The translations under genes and the position numbers were made by a program. The notes below the pieces were generated by a model. That model made no database searches. It had not been told where the DNA came from and saw nothing but the letters and a program-made list of their open reading frames with translations. A stretch of DNA of 64,000 nucleotides from an uncultured Sphingomonas sp. (GTDB lineage Bacteria > Pseudomonadota > Alphaproteobacteria > Sphingomonadales > Sphingomonadaceae). The stretch is taken from the NCBI GenBank assembly GCA_946482655.1, contig CAMLSA010000004.1, forward strand, positions 10,883-74,882, read 5' to 3'. Positions 42,373-51,544 of this stretch are shown here, piece after piece (position 1 is the stretch's first letter; every line of letters starts with the position of its first letter).

Positions 42373-43474
42373 TGCCGGTCATGCCGATCTGGGGCTGCGG
42401 GGGCAGAATGCCTGATACGTCAAGACCGGCGCTCTCGCCCGGGGCCATGACGCGCCGTCCCGACGCATAGGTGGCGGGCAGGCCTTCCAGACCGGATTCG
42501 GCGATTGCCGTCAGACGGACGAAGAAGGCGACATTGCCGAGCCCGGGGAAGCTGGCGGTGGGTTCGTCCGTGACGGTTTCAGCGATCACGTCGCGGAACT
42601 CGATATCGGTGGCGAGCTGCGTACGGTATCGCCTGGCGCCGTCGAGCGGCGGTTTGAAGGCGACGACGACCATGTCGCCCTGGCCCCGGCCGATCTGGGT
42701 GAGTTCGGGCGGCGGTAGCAGCCTCGTCGGCGCCTCGATGCCTGCGGCCGTTCCGACGACACCATAGCCCTTTGCGACCGATATCTCCTCCTTGACCTCG
42801 TCGGGAGCTACTCCCACCGCACCGGCTACGACCTCGGTCAGCGCGCGTCCTGTACCCGGATCGAAACCGACCCTGAAATCGGTGCCGCGGACCGCCGACA
42901 CCGAAAGCGGCGTGGTCACGCGGAAATCGCCCGCGGGATCCTTGATCGGCCTCACCGTCGAGCGCGAGCGGCCTTCCTCCAGGCGCAGGGTGCGGTTGAG
43001 GCCGCCGGTCAGCATAATGCGCCGCAGCCGGTCGACTCGGATACGGCTCTGCGATGGCAGCGAGATCGCGCTGCCGTCCGGAAACAGGACCGTCACGAAC
43101 GCATTCGCGCCCGTGTCGATGCGCATGCCCTGCCGGATCGCCATGCCGACCGCCGCAGGCTGGCCGTCCACCGTAACTGTGCCGCGAAAGGAGGAAATTT
43201 CGCCAGAGATCGGTTCGGTCTTGAGAAGCCGCCGAGGGATCAGCAGGGTCGAACCGATCGGCAGCCGGTAGGGATCGCTGATCCGGTTGAGGTCCTGGAT
43301 GGTTCGGTAGTCTTCCTTGCTGATCAGATAGCCGGTGCTCAGCGCAATCAGCGTGTCGCCAGCGCGGACCGTATAGCTGATCGTCGGCTCGGCGGTCTGG
43401 GCCAGGGCCGCCGCCGCGCCGGACAGGGCGGCCAGCATGGCCGCCGATGCCAGAAGGAACCGGTGCAGGTCCAT
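42323..43474 (-). CDS. periplasmic LysM-FecR domain protein
   Basis: A 383-residue exported protein. A signal peptide ends near residue 26 (AAAALAQTAEP). Residues 30-80 are a LysM peptidoglycan-binding motif (YTVRAGDTLIALSTGYLISKEDY, IGSTLLIPRRLL). Residues 95-200 form a FecR-like domain (GQPAAVGMAIRQGMRIDTGANAF, FPDGSAISLPSQSRIRV, TPLSVSAVRGTDFRVGF). It may sense the cell wall and pass a signal to the CHASE2 kinase, whose gene overlaps it by 50 bp. It starts six bases after the regulator stop. The role is inferred from domain order and operon layout. Confidence 0.9.
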   Translation of the reverse strand: MDLHRFLLASAAMLAALSGAAAALAQTAEPTISYTVRAGDTLIALSTGYLISKEDYRTIQDLNRISDPYRLPIGSTLLIPRRLLKTEPISGEISSFRGTVTVDGQPAAVGMAIRQGMRIDTGANAFVTVLFPDGSAISLPSQSRIRVDRLRRIMLTGGLNRTLRLEEGRSRSTVRPIKDPAGDFRVTTPLSVSAVRGTDFRVGFDPGTGRALTEVVAGAVGVAPDEVKEEISVAKGYGVVGTAAGIEAPTRLLPPPELTQIGRGQGDMVVVAFKPPLDGARRYRTQLATDIEFRDVIAETVTDEPTASFPGLGNVAFFVRLTAIAESGLEGLPATYASGRRVMAPGESAGLDVSGILPPQPQIGMTGNGRARPATIGPHPALR

Positions 43475-43479
43475 GCGGG

Positions 43480-44205
43480 TCAGCCGTCGCCCGCCTCGGG
43501 CTCCAGCGCTTCGAGCCGATAGCCATAGCTGTAGACGGGAACGAGGCGGAAGCCCCGCTCCGGGCGCAGACCGAGCTTGGCCCGAACGCGCGAGATATGG
43601 GCATCGAGGGTGCGGGTCGGCAGGTCCGGATTCCGTCCCCAGACCATTTCGAGCAGATAGGCGCGCGACAGTGGCCGGTGGAGATTCCTGAACAGCGTGG
43701 CAGTCAGTTCGAACTCCTTCGCGGTCAGCGTGATCGTCTCACCATCGACAGTCACGGCCTGGCGCGCGGGGTGGAGGATATAGCGACCATAGGCTTCGTT
43801 CGAGCCCACCGCCTCCCGCGGGCCGGAGCGCCGGTGGATCGCCTTGACCCGTGCGAGCAGAACCGAGGGCTGGACCGGCTTGATGATATAATCGTCGGCG
43901 CCGGCATTGAGCCCGATGACGATGTCCTCGTCATCGTTGCGATTGGTCAGGAGCAGCGCTGGAACGGGATTCTCCATATTCTCGCGCATCCAGGTGATGA
44001 TCTCGACGCCGCTCTTGTCGGGCATGTTCCAGTCGAGGATCACCAGATCGAACGTATCCTGCCGCAATTTGGTAGAGAGCGCGCGCGCGTTCTGGAATTC
44101 GTAGCAGTGATGGCCGGCCTCCAGCAGCGTCTGGATGACGAACGCGCGCGCCGCGACTTCGTCGTCCAGCACCGCGATGCGCATGCTTTCTTCGGAAGGT
44201 GGCAT
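43480..44205 (-). CDS. OmpR-family response regulator
   Basis: A 241-residue regulator: receiver domain (RIAVLDDEVAARAFVIQTLL, phospho-Asp in DLVILDWNMPDKSG, Lys in DDYIIKPVQP) and a winged helix (ITLTAKEFELTATLFRNLHRPLSRAYLLEMVWG, TRTLDAHISRVRAKLGL, GFRLVPVYSYGYRLE). ATG 44205 has GGA eight bases upstream. ATG 44184, seven codons on, is an alternative. It is the first gene of the operon regulator, LysM-FecR protein, CHASE2 kinase and is the likely output of that kinase. Confidence 0.92.
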   Translation of the reverse strand: MPPSEESMRIAVLDDEVAARAFVIQTLLEAGHHCYEFQNARALSTKLRQDTFDLVILDWNMPDKSGVEIITWMRENMENPVPALLLTNRNDDEDIVIGLNAGADDYIIKPVQPSVLLARVKAIHRRSGPREAVGSNEAYGRYILHPARQAVTVDGETITLTAKEFELTATLFRNLHRPLSRAYLLEMVWGRNPDLPTRTLDAHISRVRAKLGLRPERGFRLVPVYSYGYRLEALEPEAGDG

Positions 44206-44413
44206 TTTGTGATCCGTTCTGGTCATGCACCAAAGCATGCCCGCCTGATCGTCGGATGCCAAGTACCAGCCTGCTTCGCTCCCCATATGCGATCTCCCCC
44301 TACACACACACCGGATGTGAGGAACTCTTATCTCAAGAGGCTTGGCCGCCAACGTCAGCAAGTGCAAAATTACAATTGTTTACGACCGGATTTGGGGCGT
44401 GCGGCCTATGGTC

Positions 44414-44536
44414 AAGGCGACAATGCCGACGGCCGCCGAGGATCGGGGGCGCCGGATGCGGGGAATGCTCCCCTCCGTTCGGCCGGCCTGCCTTGCCCTG
44501 GCAGGCCATGCTCGGCGCCGTCGGCATTGTCACCTT
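44414..44536. repeat. 123-bp imperfect inverted repeat with two inner hairpins
   Basis: The arms 44414-44440 and 44511-44536 match almost perfectly, with a 15-base identical core (GACAATGCCGACGGC and its complement), one mismatch and one bulge. Between them are GGGG-AATGCT-CCCC (44460-44473) and the perfect 8-bp hairpin GGCCTGCC/GGCAGGCC (44485-44492 and 44500-44507). No reading frame here resembles a protein. It could be a REP or MITE-like element, a structured RNA or a strong bidirectional terminator. The rest of the 370-bp gap is AT-richer near 44360-44385 and otherwise empty. Confidence 0.6.
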
Positions 44537-44555
44537 CCGTGCGTAGCGTTGCTTA

Positions 44556-44574
44556 CCCGGCTCGATTTGCCGGG
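44556..44574 (-). terminator. short hairpin after the DUF445 gene
   Basis: CCCGGC at 44556-44561 pairs with GCCGGG at 44569-44574 around seven bases. On the minus strand it follows the DUF445 stop at once. No T-run follows, so this is a weak terminator call. Confidence 0.35.
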
Positions 44575-45846
44575 CTAGATGATCTGAGCCAAGGCGTGCA
44601 GCCCGATGCCGATCAGCCCCCCGACGATGGTGCCGTTGACGCGAATATATTGCAGGTCGCGGCCTACCGCGTTTTCGAGCTGCCGGGTGACGGTCCGCGC
44701 ATCCCAGCCGTGGATCGTTTCCGACACCAGCTTGACGATGCCGTCGCCATAATCCGCGACGAGGCCCACCGTAATCCGCCGCGCGAATCGGTTGATCATG
44801 TGCCTGAGCCGGGGATCGTTCTGCAGGGTTTCGCCGAGCTGCCGGACCGCCTGGCCGAAATGCCCGTTCATCGTGGCGTTGGGATCGCGTGCCGTCTCGA
44901 TCAGGCGGAGCCGCGCGCTTTGCCACAGCGTATCGAGCCACGCGGCAACGGCGGGACTGTCGATCAGGTCCGCCTTGACTGCGGCGACCTTCGCCTGGGT
45001 CTCGGGATCGTGTTGCAGCTTGTCGGCGAGCTGTTCGAGCCCTTCCTGCGCCTTGAGCCGCAGCGGATGTTCCGGATCGGCTGACATTTCGTCGAGCAGC
45101 TTGTGCAGCCCCTCCACGATTGCGGTCGATAATTTCTCATCGAGCCCCGTCCATTTCATGAACTTGCCGGTCCGCGCCTGGACCATCTCGTGGATCATCG
45201 TCTCGTTGTGGAACAATATCCGGCGGGCCCAGCCAATGATGCCGTCGAGCATCTCGGCATGGCGGTTTTCGACGATGGCGGCATCGAGCGTGCGGCCGAG
45301 CAGCGGCGAGACTTCGAAGCCGCGCAAACGGCTTGCCAGTGCCCCTTTGACCATCGCTCCGAGCCGATCGTCGCCGAGAGATTCGAGGATCGTCGCGAGC
45401 ACCCGCCCGACGCCCGCGCGGGTCCGCCCGCGCTGTGGAGGATTGGCGAGCAGCCGACCGATCGCACCGGCTATATCGACCCGGCTCATCCGGCGGGCGA
45501 CCACCGACGCGGTCAGGAAGTTGACCCGCAGAAAAGCGGCGAGGTTGTTGCCGATGCGATCCTTGTTGCGCGGTATGATTGCGGTATGCGGGATCGGCAG
45601 GCCGAGCGGATGACGGAACAGCGCGGTCACCGCGAACCAGTCCGCGAGCCCGCCGACCATCGCCGCCTCCGCGAAGGCGCGCAGATAGCCCCAGCCCATC
45701 GCCGCTCCCGGCTCCTCCTGTCCACGCGCGACGAGATAAAGGCCCGCCATGATCACCAGCAGACCCGACGCGACGATCCGCATTCCCCGCACCCCGCCTT
45801 GCGCGGGGCTGAAGCGATCGAGTCCTGTGGCCTGAAGCAGGTTCAT
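44575..45846 (-). CDS. DUF445 family membrane protein
   Basis: A 423-residue member of DUF445. A membrane segment lies near residues 23-40 (RIVASGLLVIMAGLYLVA), then the family's best-kept block GGLADWFAVTALFRHPLGLPIPHTAIIPRNKDRIG-like run at about 65-98, a long helical region, and a C-terminal hydrophobic hairpin (NGTIVGGLIGIGLHALAQ). The family's function is unknown. I use ATG 45846, and a TTG three codons earlier is possible. It stands alone on the minus strand, 91 bases downstream of the RND pump gene. Confidence 0.9.
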   Translation of the reverse strand: MNLLQATGLDRFSPAQGGVRGMRIVASGLLVIMAGLYLVARGQEEPGAAMGWGYLRAFAEAAMVGGLADWFAVTALFRHPLGLPIPHTAIIPRNKDRIGNNLAAFLRVNFLTASVVARRMSRVDIAGAIGRLLANPPQRGRTRAGVGRVLATILESLGDDRLGAMVKGALASRLRGFEVSPLLGRTLDAAIVENRHAEMLDGIIGWARRILFHNETMIHEMVQARTGKFMKWTGLDEKLSTAIVEGLHKLLDEMSADPEHPLRLKAQEGLEQLADKLQHDPETQAKVAAVKADLIDSPAVAAWLDTLWQSARLRLIETARDPNATMNGHFGQAVRQLGETLQNDPRLRHMINRFARRITVGLVADYGDGIVKLVSETIHGWDARTVTRQLENAVGRDLQYIRVNGTIVGGLIGIGLHALAQII

Positions 45847-45909
45847 GCCCTTCAAAATGACTGGTGCCGGAGAATGTTCAACCGAAACGATTCATCCTCA
45901 ATTTCGCTC

Positions 45910-45927
45910 CCCGGGCCTCTGCCCGGG
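45910..45927 (-). terminator. 7-bp hairpin after the RND operon
   Basis: CCCGGGC (45910-45916) pairs with GCCCGGG (45921-45927) around a four-base loop, ten bases after the RND pump stop on the minus strand. The following bases contain only a short AT stretch, so termination efficiency is uncertain. Confidence 0.45.
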
Positions 45928-45937
45928 CGGCGGATAG

Positions 45938-48900
45938 CTATTCGGCCGGCTGCGGCTGGGCGCCCAGCTTGTGTTCCTCGTTGTTGACCAGGAGCCGCCC
46001 GAGTTTCGGGCCGATCCATTTTTCGAGGTCGTCGGCAAGCGTGAAGCCCGCGGGAACGATCACGAGCGTCAAAAGGGTCGACATCGCGATGCCGCCGATC
46101 ACGCACACCGCCATCGGGGCGCGCCAGCTGCTGTCACCCGAAAGGCCGATCACGATCGGCAGCATGCCGGCGATCATCGCCACCGAAGTCATCACGATCG
46201 GCTGCGCGCGCTTGTGGGCCGCTTCGAGGATCGCGTCGGTCCGGTTGGCGCCGCGGCGCATCTCCTCGATCGCAAAATCGACCAGCAGGATCGAGTTCTT
46301 GGCGACGATGCCGAACAGCATCAGCATGCCGATATAGACCGGCATCGAGAAGGACATTCCCGCGAGCTTGAGGAACAGCACTCCGCCGAATGGAGCTAGC
46401 AGCAGCGAGCCCATGTTGACGAACGGGGGAAGCACCCGCTTGTAGAGCAGCACCAGCACCGCGAAAACGAGCAGGACGCCCGCGAACACCGCGATCACGA
46501 AACCCGCGATCAGGTCGCCCATGAATTCCTGATCGCCGACCTTCACCTGGCGGACGCCGGCTGGAAGGTTCTTCATGATCGGCGTTGCGTAGATATAATT
46601 ATACGCATCCCCGCTGACCGCGCCGGGAGTGAGGTCGGCGCCTATGACGAGACGGCGGACCTGATTGTAGCGCCGGATCTTCGACGGCCCTGCGCCAAAC
46701 TGGATATCGGCCACGACCTTGAGCGGAACGGTGCCGCCGAAGCTGGTCTGGACCGGCATGTTCGCGATGGTCGCCAGATCCCGGCGCGCATCCTCGGCCA
46801 CCGAGACGCGGATCGGAATCTGGCGGTCGCTCAGCGAAAATTTCGCCATATTCTGTTCGATGTCACCGAGCGTGGCGATCCGTATCGCGTTGCTCAGCGC
46901 GGCGGTCGTCACGCCGAGATCGGCGGCGAGGTCGAGCCGCGGCTTGATGATCAGCTCGGGCCGCTGGATGTCGCCGTCGATACGCGGATCCCGGATCAGC
47001 GGACTCTTGCGCATCTGCTCGACGAGCGCGTTGGCGGCCCGCTGGAGCTTCACGGGGTCGTCGCCCGCCAGCATGATCGTCAGATCGCGCCCGAAGCCGC
47101 CGGTCTGCGAGAGAAAATTGACCCGTGCATCCGGGATCTTCGCGAGCAGCGGCGCGGTCTCGCGCTCGAACTCCACGCTGCTGCGCTCGCGTTGCTTGGC
47201 GGGCTTGAGCGTCATGTAGATCGATGCGAAACGGCTGTCGCCATTGTCGCCGATATCCGCGAAGGCGTGTTCGACCTCGGGCTGCTTTCGAAGGATGTCG
47301 ACCACCTGGTCAACGATCCGCTGGGTGTCTTCGGCAACGCGGGCGCCGGGCGGCAGTTCGACCTTCACCGCGCTGTAGTCAACATCCACCGACGGTTGGA
47401 ATTCCTGTGGAATGGTGACGAAGAGGAGCCCGGTGGCGACCAGCGACGCGACACCGATCAGGATCGTCTTCCAGCGATTGACGAGCGACCATTTCAGCAG
47501 CTCGATATATTTGTCCATGATTTTGCCGCCGCCATGCTCCTTCACGCCCTCGGCCTTGAGGAAATAGGCCGCGATCATCGGTGTGATCAGGCGAGCGACG
47601 AGCAGGCTCATCAGCACCGCCACGGCGACCGTGAGGCCGAATTGTTCGAAGAACTGACCCGGGATCCCGGGCATGAAGGAGACCGGCAGGAACACCGCTA
47701 CGATCGCCATGGTCGTGGCGACGACGGCGAGCCCGATCTCGTCGGCGGCGTCCATCGAGGCTTGATAGGCGGATTTGCCCATGCGCATGTGCCGCACGAT
47801 ATTCTCGATCTCGACGATCGCGTCGTCGACGAGAATGCCCGCGACGAGGCTGAGCGCGAGGAGGCTGATCGTGTTCAGCGTGAAGCCCATCACGTCCATG
47901 AACCAGAATGCCGGGATCGCAGAGAGCGGGATGGCGAGAGCCGAGATCAGGGTGGCCCGCCAGTCGCGCAGGAAGAAGAAGACGACGACCACGGCGAGCA
48001 CCGAACCTTCGACCATCGCATGGATGGCCGAGTTATATTGCTGTTTGGTGTAGACGACGCTGGTGTAGAGCTCCTTGAAACTGATCTTCGGGTTCTCCTT
48101 GCGGAGCTCCTCCAAAACCTTCTTGACCTTGTCATAGACCTCGACGTCCGAAGCGCCCTTCGCCTTTTGGATTCCCACGGAGAGCACCTGCCGACCGTTC
48201 ATCTTGGCGATCTCGCGCTGCTCGCCGTAAGAGTCGCGCACTGCGGCGATATCCGCGAGCCGGATCGCCCGGCCGTCGGCGACCGCAATCTGGGTTTGGC
48301 CGAGCTCGTAAGCGGACGCGGCGTTGCCCAGCACGCGTACCGACTGTTCGGCACCGGCAAGTTCGGCGCGGCCGCCCGCCGCGTTGAGGTTGACCGAGCG
48401 CAGGACTTCGTTGACCTGGCTCGCGGTAACCCCTTGCGCCTGCATCCTCGCCGGATCGAGGATGACGCGGATCTCGCGGCTCACGCCTCCACCGCGCAGC
48501 ACCGCCGCCATGCCGTCGATCGACTGCAGCCGCTTGATCACCGTATTGTCGGTGTACCAGCTCAGCTGCTCGAGGGTCATGTCGATGCCTTCGACCGAGA
48601 AATAGGCGATCGGCCCTCCATCGGCATCGATCCGGCTGACCCGGGGCTCGAGGATCCCCTCGGGCAGATCCGATCGGATCTTGGCGACCGCATCGCGAAC
48701 ATCGTTGACCGCGCGGTCGACCGGCGTGCCGAGGTGGAACTCGACATTGGTGCCCGAAGTGCCCTCCGACACAAAGGACTGAATCGACTTCACATTGCCA
48801 AGTGAAGCGACCGCCGCCTCCACCTTGCGGGTGACCTGCGTCTCCATCTCGGTCGGCGCGGCGCCCGGCTGGGTGATCTCGACATCTACGCCTGGGAAGC

Positions 48901-49024
48901 TGATGTCGGGCATCTGGTTGATGTCCATCCGCGCGAAGCTGATCATCCCCGCGAGGGTCAGCGCGACGAACAGCACTATCGGCGGAATCGGATTCCGGAT
49001 CGCCCAGGCCGAGATATTGCGCAT
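45938..49024 (-). CDS. RND efflux pump, inner-membrane subunit (HAE1/AcrB type)
   Basis: A 1028-residue pump with the RND layout: an N-terminal helix (NPIPPIVLFVALTLAGM), two large periplasmic loops and twelve membrane helices. It carries DINQMPDISFPGVDV, LVDDAIVEIENIVRHM (the Asp-Asp pair of the proton relay in helix 4) and, in helix 10, KNSILLVDFA with the conserved lysine. Such pumps export drugs, dyes or metabolites using the proton gradient. It follows the membrane-fusion gene by 15 bases. No outer-membrane channel gene is in the window, so the pump must use one from elsewhere. Confidence 0.95.
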   Translation of the reverse strand: MRNISAWAIRNPIPPIVLFVALTLAGMISFARMDINQMPDISFPGVDVEITQPGAAPTEMETQVTRKVEAAVASLGNVKSIQSFVSEGTSGTNVEFHLGTPVDRAVNDVRDAVAKIRSDLPEGILEPRVSRIDADGGPIAYFSVEGIDMTLEQLSWYTDNTVIKRLQSIDGMAAVLRGGGVSREIRVILDPARMQAQGVTASQVNEVLRSVNLNAAGGRAELAGAEQSVRVLGNAASAYELGQTQIAVADGRAIRLADIAAVRDSYGEQREIAKMNGRQVLSVGIQKAKGASDVEVYDKVKKVLEELRKENPKISFKELYTSVVYTKQQYNSAIHAMVEGSVLAVVVVFFFLRDWRATLISALAIPLSAIPAFWFMDVMGFTLNTISLLALSLVAGILVDDAIVEIENIVRHMRMGKSAYQASMDAADEIGLAVVATTMAIVAVFLPVSFMPGIPGQFFEQFGLTVAVAVLMSLLVARLITPMIAAYFLKAEGVKEHGGGKIMDKYIELLKWSLVNRWKTILIGVASLVATGLLFVTIPQEFQPSVDVDYSAVKVELPPGARVAEDTQRIVDQVVDILRKQPEVEHAFADIGDNGDSRFASIYMTLKPAKQRERSSVEFERETAPLLAKIPDARVNFLSQTGGFGRDLTIMLAGDDPVKLQRAANALVEQMRKSPLIRDPRIDGDIQRPELIIKPRLDLAADLGVTTAALSNAIRIATLGDIEQNMAKFSLSDRQIPIRVSVAEDARRDLATIANMPVQTSFGGTVPLKVVADIQFGAGPSKIRRYNQVRRLVIGADLTPGAVSGDAYNYIYATPIMKNLPAGVRQVKVGDQEFMGDLIAGFVIAVFAGVLLVFAVLVLLYKRVLPPFVNMGSLLLAPFGGVLFLKLAGMSFSMPVYIGMLMLFGIVAKNSILLVDFAIEEMRRGANRTDAILEAAHKRAQPIVMTSVAMIAGMLPIVIGLSGDSSWRAPMAVCVIGGIAMSTLLTLVIVPAGFTLADDLEKWIGPKLGRLLVNNEEHKLGAQPQPAE

Positions 49025-49039
49025 GTCGAGGCTCCGTGA

Positions 49040-50215
49040 TCAGCGCGTGGCGGTGGCCGCAAGATGCGGGGTCACCACGTCCCCCGGATTGAGGAAGGCG
49101 CCGGCCGACAGAACGACCTTCTCGCTGCCCCGGAGGCCCGACAGGATGACGACGCCGGCATCGGAAACGTCGCCGGTCTTGACATTGCGGCGCATGACCT
49201 TGTTGTCCGGCGCCACCACATAGACGAAAGAGCCCTTGTCGTCGTTCAGCACCGCGGATTCCGGGAGCTGCGGTGCGCGGACCGTGCCGCTGCGGATCAC
49301 CGCCGAGGCGAAACCGCCGGGCCTCAACGCGGGATCATATTTGAGCTGTATGCGCGCGGTGCCCTGCCGGGTTTGGGGGTCGATCACGGGGGATATCTGC
49401 CAGATGGTTCCCGTATAGGAGCGCTGGCTGCCGATCGGCGTCACATCGGCGAAGTCCCCGACCTTCAGCCGCGCGATGTCCTGCTCGGCAAGTTGGGCGC
49501 GTATCTCCAGCTCGCCGCCCTTGGCGATACGGAAGAGGGCACCGTTGCCGGCATTGACGACCTGGCCTGGCTCGATGCCGCGGGTCAGCACGAGGCCCGC
49601 GGCAGGCGAGCGGATATTGAGCCGGCCGATTTCGGCACGGGTTTGACCGAGCTGGGCCTGCGCGACCGCGACGCGGGCAACCGCGGCATCGCGAGCGGCG
49701 GTCTTCCGGTCGATGTCCGCCTTCGAGATAAACCCGCGCGCTACCAGCGCCTTGGCACGGTCGAGCTCGGCCTGGGCGAGATCGGCGTCGGCGCGGGCGA
49801 CGCGGACCGAGGCCGCCAGCGAATTGGCCTGCTGCGCCTGGACCGAGCGCTCGATCACGGCCAGCGTCTGTCCGGCCCGGACCCAACTGCCTGGTTCGAC
49901 CGTCACCGACTGGACCATACCCCCTTCGCCGGCGACGCCCACGGGCATTTCGCGCTTGGCGAACAGCGTGCCGGTGGCCGAGACGCCGGCCGCCACATCG
50001 GCGCGTCCGGGAACGATGACGGTGACGCCCGGGGCTGGGGGCTTAGGCGCGGGAGCATCCTTGCCGCCTAAGACGATCAGTCCCAGAATGACGGCGAACA
50101 CCAGTGCGGCGACGACTCCGCCGATGATGATCCACCGCCGCCGACGAGCCCGCTCGTCGTTATAGTCATACACCGAATAGTCGGTCTGGATGCCGGATTC
50201 GACGTTCATCCTCAT
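49040..50215 (-). CDS. RND efflux membrane-fusion (adaptor) protein
   Basis: A 391-residue HlyD/AcrA-type adaptor. A cytoplasmic tail precedes an N-terminal helix (WIIIGGVVAALVFAVILGLIV). Then come a lipoyl-like half (AGEGGMVQSVTVEPGSWVRAGQTLAVIE), a coiled-coil hairpin (ARADADLAQAELDRAKALVARGFIS..), the second lipoyl half (IRSPAAGLVLTRGIEPGQVV), and beta-barrel and membrane-proximal parts. It joins the pump to an outer-membrane channel. ATG 50215 has GGAA six bases upstream. It is first in the two-gene operon. The upstream gap holds a small AT dyad (TATTA/TAATA near 50263-50275) and nothing else I can name. Confidence 0.93.
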   Translation of the reverse strand: MRMNVESGIQTDYSVYDYNDERARRRRWIIIGGVVAALVFAVILGLIVLGGKDAPAPKPPAPGVTVIVPGRADVAAGVSATGTLFAKREMPVGVAGEGGMVQSVTVEPGSWVRAGQTLAVIERSVQAQQANSLAASVRVARADADLAQAELDRAKALVARGFISKADIDRKTAARDAAVARVAVAQAQLGQTRAEIGRLNIRSPAAGLVLTRGIEPGQVVNAGNGALFRIAKGGELEIRAQLAEQDIARLKVGDFADVTPIGSQRSYTGTIWQISPVIDPQTRQGTARIQLKYDPALRPGGFASAVIRSGTVRAPQLPESAVLNDDKGSFVYVVAPDNKVMRRNVKTGDVSDAGVVILSGLRGSEKVVLSAGAFLNPGDVVTPHLAATATR

Positions 50216-50432
50216 GCGCTTTCCACTGCCGGCCACGATGAGGCCTGATTGTGATCCAACTGTATTATCTTAATATGTCACCCCGCTCAAGAGTGCGGCG
50301 CAATACCGCCGATTCCCGGTGCCGAGGCAGGATCATTTCGCGACCGAAAGACGTTCAGCCCCCGTGCAGCGATGATCGCTATGGTCGCGTAGCACGTCAG
50401 GATCGATGCGGCAAAGCGGGAGCGGAACCGAA

Positions 50433-51170
50433 ATGGAACGGTTTATTGGAAAACGGGTCATCCTCGGCCCGGTGGCACTGGTGCTGATGACACCGGCATC
50501 GGCCCAGGGGCCAGGTACGGTTCCGACGGCGCCGATGCTGGCGGGAACGAGGCTCGACATCGTCGCCACCGGCGAGGTGAGCGCGGTGCCCGACATCGCT
50601 ACGATCGGCGCCGGAGTGGTCACCCAAGCCATCACCGCCGCCGGCGCGATGAGCGAGAATGCGCGGCGTACCGCGGCGACGGTCGCGGCGATCCGCAAGG
50701 CCGGGGTTGCCGATCGCGATATTCAGACCACCGCGGTCAACCTGAGCCCCCAATATCGCTATGCGGAAAACAAGCCGCCCGAGATCACCGGCTACCAGGC
50801 ATCGAGCCGGGTCAGCGTGCGGTTCCGCGACATCACGGCCGCGGGGCCGATCCTCGACTCGCTGGTCGTGGCCGGCGCCAATCAGATCGACGGGCCGTTA
50901 CTGTCGATCGACAGACCCGAACCGCTGCTCGATCGGGCGCGGACGGAGGCCATCGCCACCGCGCGGGGGCGGGCGGCGCTCTATGCGAAAGCCGCCGGGC
51001 TGCAGGTCAAGCGCATCGTCGCGATCAGCGAGGGAAGCTTCGAACCCGTGCCGCGCCCGATGCCGATGATGATGATACGGGCTCAAGCCAAGGAAGCGGC
51101 CGACACGTCAATGGAGGCGGGCGAGCAGAAGCTCGCCATCAGCGTCTCGGTGACCTTCGAATTGAATTGA
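50433..51170 (+). CDS. SIMPL (DUF541) periplasmic protein
   Basis: A 245-residue exported protein. The signal peptide ends near ASAQ (residue 25). The body is a SIMPL/DUF541 domain: LDIVATGEVSAVPDIATIGAGV, the helix AMSENARRTAATVAAIRKAGVADRD-like run, YRYAENKPPEITGYQASSRVSV and AARGRAALYAKAAGL-like helix. SIMPL proteins are linked to oxidative-stress tolerance, though a catalytic activity is not established. ATG 50433 has GGGAGCGGAA before it. It is divergent from the RND operon across 217 bases. Confidence 0.9.
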   Translation: MERFIGKRVILGPVALVLMTPASAQGPGTVPTAPMLAGTRLDIVATGEVSAVPDIATIGAGVVTQAITAAGAMSENARRTAATVAAIRKAGVADRDIQTTAVNLSPQYRYAENKPPEITGYQASSRVSVRFRDITAAGPILDSLVVAGANQIDGPLLSIDRPEPLLDRARTEAIATARGRAALYAKAAGLQVKRIVAISEGSFEPVPRPMPMMMIRAQAKEAADTSMEAGEQKLAISVSVTFELN

Positions 51171-51220
51171 CGATCGCGCAGGTGCAAGCGCGGCCTCCGG
51201 CCCCGCGACGAAGCCGGAGC

Positions 51221-51406
51221 CTAATGAATGGGGGTCTTCCAGCTCTTCTGCCGCTTGGACGCCGGTGACTGGGGGTGCATGTGCCGGAAGCCTTCCGGTT
51301 TCTTGGCCCGCTTGGGTTTGCTCCGGATCAGGTCCGACAGGACGACGATGGCAAGGAACGCGACGAACAGGCCGGCAATGGCCCATCTGATGGTCGAGCT
51401 ATCCAT
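51221..51406 (-). CDS. small single-helix membrane protein
   Basis: A 61-residue protein: MDSSTIRW, a membrane helix (AIAGLFVAFLAIVVLSDLI) and a basic tail (KPKRAKKPEGFRHMHPQS). GGAGG lies five bases before ATG 51406, which decides the start over longer open frames. I recognise no family. It lies downstream of the DUF6065 gene on the same strand, separated by 138 AT-rich bases. Confidence 0.7.
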   Translation of the reverse strand: MDSSTIRWAIAGLFVAFLAIVVLSDLIRSKPKRAKKPEGFRHMHPQSPASKRQKSWKTPIH

Positions 51407-51544
51407 GGTTGCCTCCAAATAACCGCTTAAACTCAACGCTAAGCTTTACTTGGCATCCGAATTATCGCGCCACTGGTGGGCGCAAGGCCGAACTATTGTA
51501 AACTTTTTTCACAGTTGCGCAACGCTGGACCCTTCGGAACTGGT

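Noticed and set aside
44333..44941. 202-codon minus-strand frame over the inverted repeat.
   Set aside because: It lies in another frame of DUF445 and across the palindrome, and its product has no domain.
43447..45084. 545-codon open frame on the plus strand.
   Set aside because: It spans antisense of the OmpR-type regulator and DUF445 and crosses the inverted-repeat element, so it has no single homology.
47192..48805. 537-codon open frame on the plus strand.
   Set aside because: Antisense to the RND pump, rich in Arg, Asp and His, and with no ribosome site.
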